Below, piece by piece: positions 60,826-64,000 of a stretch of DNA of 64,000 nucleotides. Source of the stretch: Mesonia algae (GTDB taxonomy: Bacteria; Bacteroidota; Bacteroidia; Flavobacteriales; Flavobacteriaceae). Location: assembly GCF_003253545.1 (NCBI RefSeq), contig NZ_QKYV01000002.1:248001-312000 (forward strand), in the 5' to 3' direction. The notes under the pieces are model-generated. The model saw only the letters and a list, made by a program, of their open reading frames with translations. It searched no databases and was not told where the DNA came from. Within the stretch, counting starts at the first letter, position 1. Each line of letters opens with the position of its first letter. The translations under genes and the position numbers were made by a program.

Positions 60826-61569
60826 ATGAATAAAGAAATTATTAAAATAGAAAACTTAAAGCGTCAGTTTACGATGGGATCTGAAACGGTTCATGCTTTA
60901 AAAGGGGTATCGTTTGACATTCAAGAAGGTGAATTTGTGACTATCATGGGTTCAAGTGGTTCTGGTAAAAGTACTATGCTAAATATTTTAGGGTGTTTAG
61001 ATCAACCAAGTGGAGGTGCTTATGAAATTGATGGTGTAAAAGTAAAAGACCTAAGTAGAAACGAACTCGCTACGATAAGAAATGAAAAAATAGGCTTTAT
61101 TTTTCAGTCTTATAATTTATTGCCTAGAACTTCGGCTATAGAAAATGCAGAGTTACCTCTTTTGTATAATAGCAAGGTTTCTACAGAAGAGCGCAGAGAA
61201 CGAGCAATTAATGCCTTGAAATTAGTTGGACTAGGAGAACGCTTAAACCATACCCCTGCACAACTTTCTGGAGGACAACAACAAAGAGTAGCTATCGCTA
61301 GAGCTTTGGTAAATAATCCTGTTTTAATCTTAGCAGATGAGGCCACCGGGAATTTAGATACTAGAACCTCTTATGAAATCATGGCGTTGTTCCAAGAGCT
61401 TAATAGCAAAGGGATTACGATCGCTTTTGTCACTCACGAACCTGATATTGCCATATTTAGCAATCGAACAATTGTACTTAAAGATGGTCATATTATAAAA
61501 GATCAAACCCATGAAAAGGTACAATCTGCCGCAGCATATTTAGAAAAATTACCTAAAGAAGAACATTGA
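60826..61569 (+). CDS. ABC transporter ATP-binding protein, MacB/LolD-like
   Basis: A 247-residue nucleotide-binding domain: Walker A GSSGSGKST at 42-50, Q loop, signature LSGGQQQRVAIARAL, Walker B VLILADEATGNLD. It belongs to the MacB/LolD group and is encoded separately from its permease, unlike E. coli MacB where they are fused. It is 3 bp from the adaptor gene and 2 bp from the permease gene. Confidence 0.96.
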   Translation: MNKEIIKIENLKRQFTMGSETVHALKGVSFDIQEGEFVTIMGSSGSGKSTMLNILGCLDQPSGGAYEIDGVKVKDLSRNELATIRNEKIGFIFQSYNLLPRTSAIENAELPLLYNSKVSTEERRERAINALKLVGLGERLNHTPAQLSGGQQQRVAIARALVNNPVLILADEATGNLDTRTSYEIMALFQELNSKGITIAFVTHEPDIAIFSNRTIVLKDGHIIKDQTHEKVQSAAAYLEKLPKEEH

Positions 61570-61571
61570 TT

Positions 61572-62792
61572 ATGAGAATATTAAATCTATTAAAAATCGC
61601 TTTTAAAGCTATTGTTCTTAATAAAATGAGAACCTTGCTTACCATGTTAGGAATTATTATTGGTGTCGCTTCGGTGATTGCCATGTTAGCGATAGGAGAG
61701 GGATCAAAAGAAAGTATACGTACCACTATTTCTGCTATGGGTTCTAATATGGTTACCATAAGACCTGGAGCAGATGATAAAGGACCTGCAAGAGGAAGTG
61801 GGGGAGACGTACAAACGCTTACGCTTAGTGATTACAATCATATAAAGGAAGAAGCCACCTTATTAAGTTACATTACTCCCGTAGTGAATGGTGGAGGACA
61901 AGTGATTAACGGATCTAATAACTGGCCAAGTACTATTTATGGGGTGAACCCCGATTATTTAAATATTAAAGTGGTAGGCTTACAAAGCGGAAGTATGTTT
62001 ACCGAAGCAGAAGTGACCTCTTCCGCTAAGGTAGTTTTAATTGGACAAACTGTTGTAGATAATGTATTTCCCTCTATAGATGATCCGGTGGGACAAATGA
62101 TTCGCTTTAATAACATTCCTTTTAAAGTAATTGGTGTGTTAGAAGAAAAAGGAGAAAACACCTTTGGTCAAGATCAAGACGATGTTGTGATAGCACCTTA
62201 TACTACAGTGCAAAAGCGTATTTTAGCTATAGATTATTTAAATCAAATTATGGCTTCGGCAACTAGTGAAGATGATGCTCCTGAAGCGGTTTTACAAGTA
62301 ACGAAAATATTACGTACGCGACATCAGTTAATGGCTACTGAAGAAGATGATTTCACCGTACGTTCTATGGAAGAATTAATTTCTACCTTTAGTTCTACCA
62401 GCGAAATGTTAACGGTGTTGCTCGTAGCCGTGGCAAGTATATCTTTATTAATTGGCGGAATTGGGATTATGAATATCATGTATGTTTCGGTAAAAGAACG
62501 TACCAAAGAAATTGGCTTACGCATGGCAGTAGGAGGAAAGGGGTCAGATATTTTAATGCAGTTTCTCATAGAAGCTATTTTAATAAGTATTACAGGAGGA
62601 TTATTAGGCGTAATCTTAGGACTCGGAGCAACAATTTTTATTGAAAAATTCTTAAATTGGCCTACGAGTGTGGCGTTATATTCTATTATTATTTCTTTTG
62701 CAGTTTGTGCGATCACAGGTATTTTCTTCGGATGGTATCCTGCAAGAAAAGCTTCTGCATTAGATCCTATTACAGCATTACGTTATGAGTAA
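61572..62792 (+). CDS. MacB-type ABC transporter permease
   Basis: 406 residues from ATG 61572 (a TTG two codons upstream is not needed). One N-terminal helix followed by a MacB periplasmic core domain and the FtsX permease domain with three helices (AVASISLLIGGIGIMNIMYVSVKERTKEIGLRMAVG). It is the energy-independent membrane part of the pump. Substrate could be peptides, macrolides or lipoproteins; unknown. Confidence 0.94.
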   Translation: MRILNLLKIAFKAIVLNKMRTLLTMLGIIIGVASVIAMLAIGEGSKESIRTTISAMGSNMVTIRPGADDKGPARGSGGDVQTLTLSDYNHIKEEATLLSYITPVVNGGGQVINGSNNWPSTIYGVNPDYLNIKVVGLQSGSMFTEAEVTSSAKVVLIGQTVVDNVFPSIDDPVGQMIRFNNIPFKVIGVLEEKGENTFGQDQDDVVIAPYTTVQKRILAIDYLNQIMASATSEDDAPEAVLQVTKILRTRHQLMATEEDDFTVRSMEELISTFSSTSEMLTVLLVAVASISLLIGGIGIMNIMYVSVKERTKEIGLRMAVGGKGSDILMQFLIEAILISITGGLLGVILGLGATIFIEKFLNWPTSVALYSIIISFAVCAITGIFFGWYPARKASALDPITALRYE

Positions 62793-62799
62793 TATTTAT

Positions 62800-62836
62800 A
62801 ACAAAAAGAGCAAAATATTTTTTTGCTCTCTTTGTT
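62800..62836. terminator. Bidirectional terminator
   Basis: Imperfect inverted repeat AACAAAAAGAGCAAAA / TTTTGCTCTCTTTGTT with T-rich flanks between the pump operon and the convergent AraC gene. Confidence 0.75.
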
Positions 62837-62840
62837 TGCT

Positions 62841-63734
62841 TTATTTCTTTCTTTTTCTAAACTGAGTAGCTGTTAACCCAGTATTTCTTTTAAAAAATTG
62901 ATTAAAATTTGCTACTTCTTTAAAATCTAAAGCATAAGCTACATCTGCTACCGAGTTATCTAATTGATGTAAAAGTGTTTTAGCATACATAATTTTGTAA
63001 TCTATAATCACTCTTTGAGCGCTTTTCCCAGTAGAATTTTTTACGCATTCTGTTAAGTAAATTGGACTAATGTGCAATTTCTTAGCATAGTCGTTCACAG
63101 ATAAAAAATGATGATCATTAGACAAAATAACGTGCTCAAATTTAGACATTATAGCGTCATACCTGTTAGTGGTAACCATACCTTTATTATTTTGGGTAGA
63201 ACGTTTTACTTTATAAAGTAAGATGAGAAGAAGCGACCTTACAATTTCAAAAGATTGTATCGCTTTACTTCTAGATTCAGCATATAATTCTTGTGCAATT
63301 ACTAAAATGCTTTTAAAGTCAATTTCAGATAATTGGTAGATGGGCATGGTATGAATTTTAAAAAACGGAAATTCATTTTGTAATCCATAAGACTGATTCA
63401 AATTGGTAAATATAGAAGCATTAAAATAAATAATATAACCATAATCATCATTGGGTGGTACTTTACTATAATTAATGACCTGAAAAGGAGAAACAACCGC
63501 CAAACTATTCTTTAATTGTTGAAGTGTTTGATTTCCAATTTTAATATTAGTAGTACTCTTTTGTAAAATAGCGATCTCAAAAAAATCACGCTTATGTGGT
63601 TCCCAAAACTCACCATCGGGCTCCACATGCTCCATTTCTTTTGCAATTTTTCTTACAAAAAAACTATTAGCATAATCATTTGCTGGTTGTGTACCATTTA
63701 AAAAATAAGAATTGATGTCGCTATATACTTTCAT
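62841..63734 (-). CDS. AraC family transcriptional regulator
   Basis: A 297-residue protein: an N-terminal cupin-like ligand domain (about 20-180; HKRDFFEIAIL) and a C-terminal pair of helix-turn-helix motifs (VNDYAKKLHISPIYLTECVKNSTG; VADVAYALDFKEVANFNQFFKRNTG). It is convergent with the pump operon and divergent from the truncated gene at 63872, which it may control. Ligand unknown. Confidence 0.94.
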   Translation of the reverse strand: MKVYSDINSYFLNGTQPANDYANSFFVRKIAKEMEHVEPDGEFWEPHKRDFFEIAILQKSTTNIKIGNQTLQQLKNSLAVVSPFQVINYSKVPPNDDYGYIIYFNASIFTNLNQSYGLQNEFPFFKIHTMPIYQLSEIDFKSILVIAQELYAESRSKAIQSFEIVRSLLLILLYKVKRSTQNNKGMVTTNRYDAIMSKFEHVILSNDHHFLSVNDYAKKLHISPIYLTECVKNSTGKSAQRVIIDYKIMYAKTLLHQLDNSVADVAYALDFKEVANFNQFFKRNTGLTATQFRKRKK

Positions 63735-63837
63735 GTAATTAACTATTTCTCCAAAATTAATATTAAAAACCTCTAAAAACTTAAATTATAATCCATTTAA
63801 CACAAATTATAATACTCATTAAGGTTTTTGGCTGCTA

Positions 63838-63845
63838 TATCTTTG
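63838..63845 (+). promoter_or_regulatory. -7 promoter element of the right-edge gene
   Basis: TATCTTTG matches TAnnTTTG, 26 bp before ATG 63872. Confidence 0.55.
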
Positions 63846-63871
63846 CATTTAAAGAACTTATAACGATTGAA

Positions 63872-64000
63872 ATGAGTACGTTAAAAATAAAATTTCAACA
63901 AATAAAACATTTAATAAAAGGAAAAATAGTTTCATATGACGACAAATCTGAAAAAGAAGCATATTCACTCACAGAAGATAGTGTTTTAAAATTATTATTC
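63872..64000 (+). CDS. Unknown protein, 5' part only (cut by right edge)
   Basis: ATG at 63872 opens a frame of 43 visible codons (MSTLKIKFQQIKHLIKGK, then IVSYDDKSEKEAYSL) that continues past the window. It is soluble, basic, and not recognisable from this fragment. A promoter -7 element precedes it and it is divergent from the AraC regulator, so it is probably part of that regulator's target unit. Confidence 0.55.
   Translation, partial: MSTLKIKFQQIKHLIKGKIVSYDDKSEKEAYSLTEDSVLKLLF

Noticed and set aside
62324-62716. 130-codon open frame opposite the MacB permease
   Set aside because: It lies fully antisense to a conserved permease and has no motif; a shadow of the real gene.

Overview
This 64 kb window is chromosomal DNA of a low-GC Bacteroidetes bacterium, almost certainly a member of the Flavobacteriaceae. 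The evidence is the repeated promoter -7 element TAnnTTTG in front of genes, families typical of the phylum (DUF4494, DUF5777 barrels, DUF2194-like proteins, SigZ sigma factors, a thiS-C-E-E-G-H-F thiamine operon behind a TPP riboswitch) and short, AT-rich, tightly packed operons. No rRNA, tRNA, CRISPR array, transposase or phage gene was seen. Both ends cut a gene.

Layout. 1-6.4 kb (minus): a Pel-like exopolysaccharide operon (pelF glycosyltransferase, pelG transporter, GH114-type hydrolase, an unrecognised polytopic membrane protein, and a truncated DUF2194-like lipoprotein running off the left edge). 6.5-20 kb: DEAD-box helicase, recQ, an MFS exporter with a Crp/Fnr regulator, a DJ-1/Old Yellow Enzyme/alcohol dehydrogenase operon, upp, GNAT, a second DEAD-box helicase with a VF530 protein, MepB, an esterase, msrA. 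20-31.5 kb: cold-shock protein, a three-gene PLP/flavin cluster (SbnA-like, NAD_binding_9-type, Y4yA-type), two tandem DEAD-box helicases, a zinc-ribbon SDR protein, an ArsO-like flavoprotein. 31.5-36 kb: DnaJ-KTSC, lipoprotein, a pair of degenerate enzymes (ThiE-like and single-domain DEAD-like), a sterol-desaturase-family hydroxylase.

36-41 kb is a thiophilic-metal region: sigZ with a vicinal-cysteine thioredoxin-like protein, a YraQ/ArsP-type permease, MerT-like and HMA-like proteins; then an erythromycin-esterase-like accessory gene beside a 10-G tract; then a second sigZ next to an unlisted 37-residue peptide with 14 cysteines (metallothionein-like). 42.7-49.4 kb is the TPP-riboswitch thiamine operon.

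49.5-57.9 kb is probably one regulon. A Rieske oxygenase, its reductase, a Qac-type SMR exporter and a DUF2147-like lipoprotein run leftward; three small membrane proteins also run leftward; lipoproteins, a cytochrome c, YceI, an OB-fold protein and a DUF5777 barrel run rightward. A Crp/Fnr regulator sits at its end. Three Fnr-like palindromes (TTGAY-N4-RTCAA) each lie 29.5 bp from a -7 element, and a fourth, weaker one with nearly the same spacing precedes the DJ-1/OYE operon at 12.2 kb beside the other Crp/Fnr gene. 58-62.8 kb is a TolC-MacA-MacB efflux operon, followed by an AraC regulator and a truncated gene at the right edge.

The most promising items for follow-up are the Crp/Fnr regulon with the Rieske/SMR operon, the cysteine-rich peptide beside SigZ, the SigZ vicinal-cysteine operon, and the Y4yA/SbnA-like cluster.
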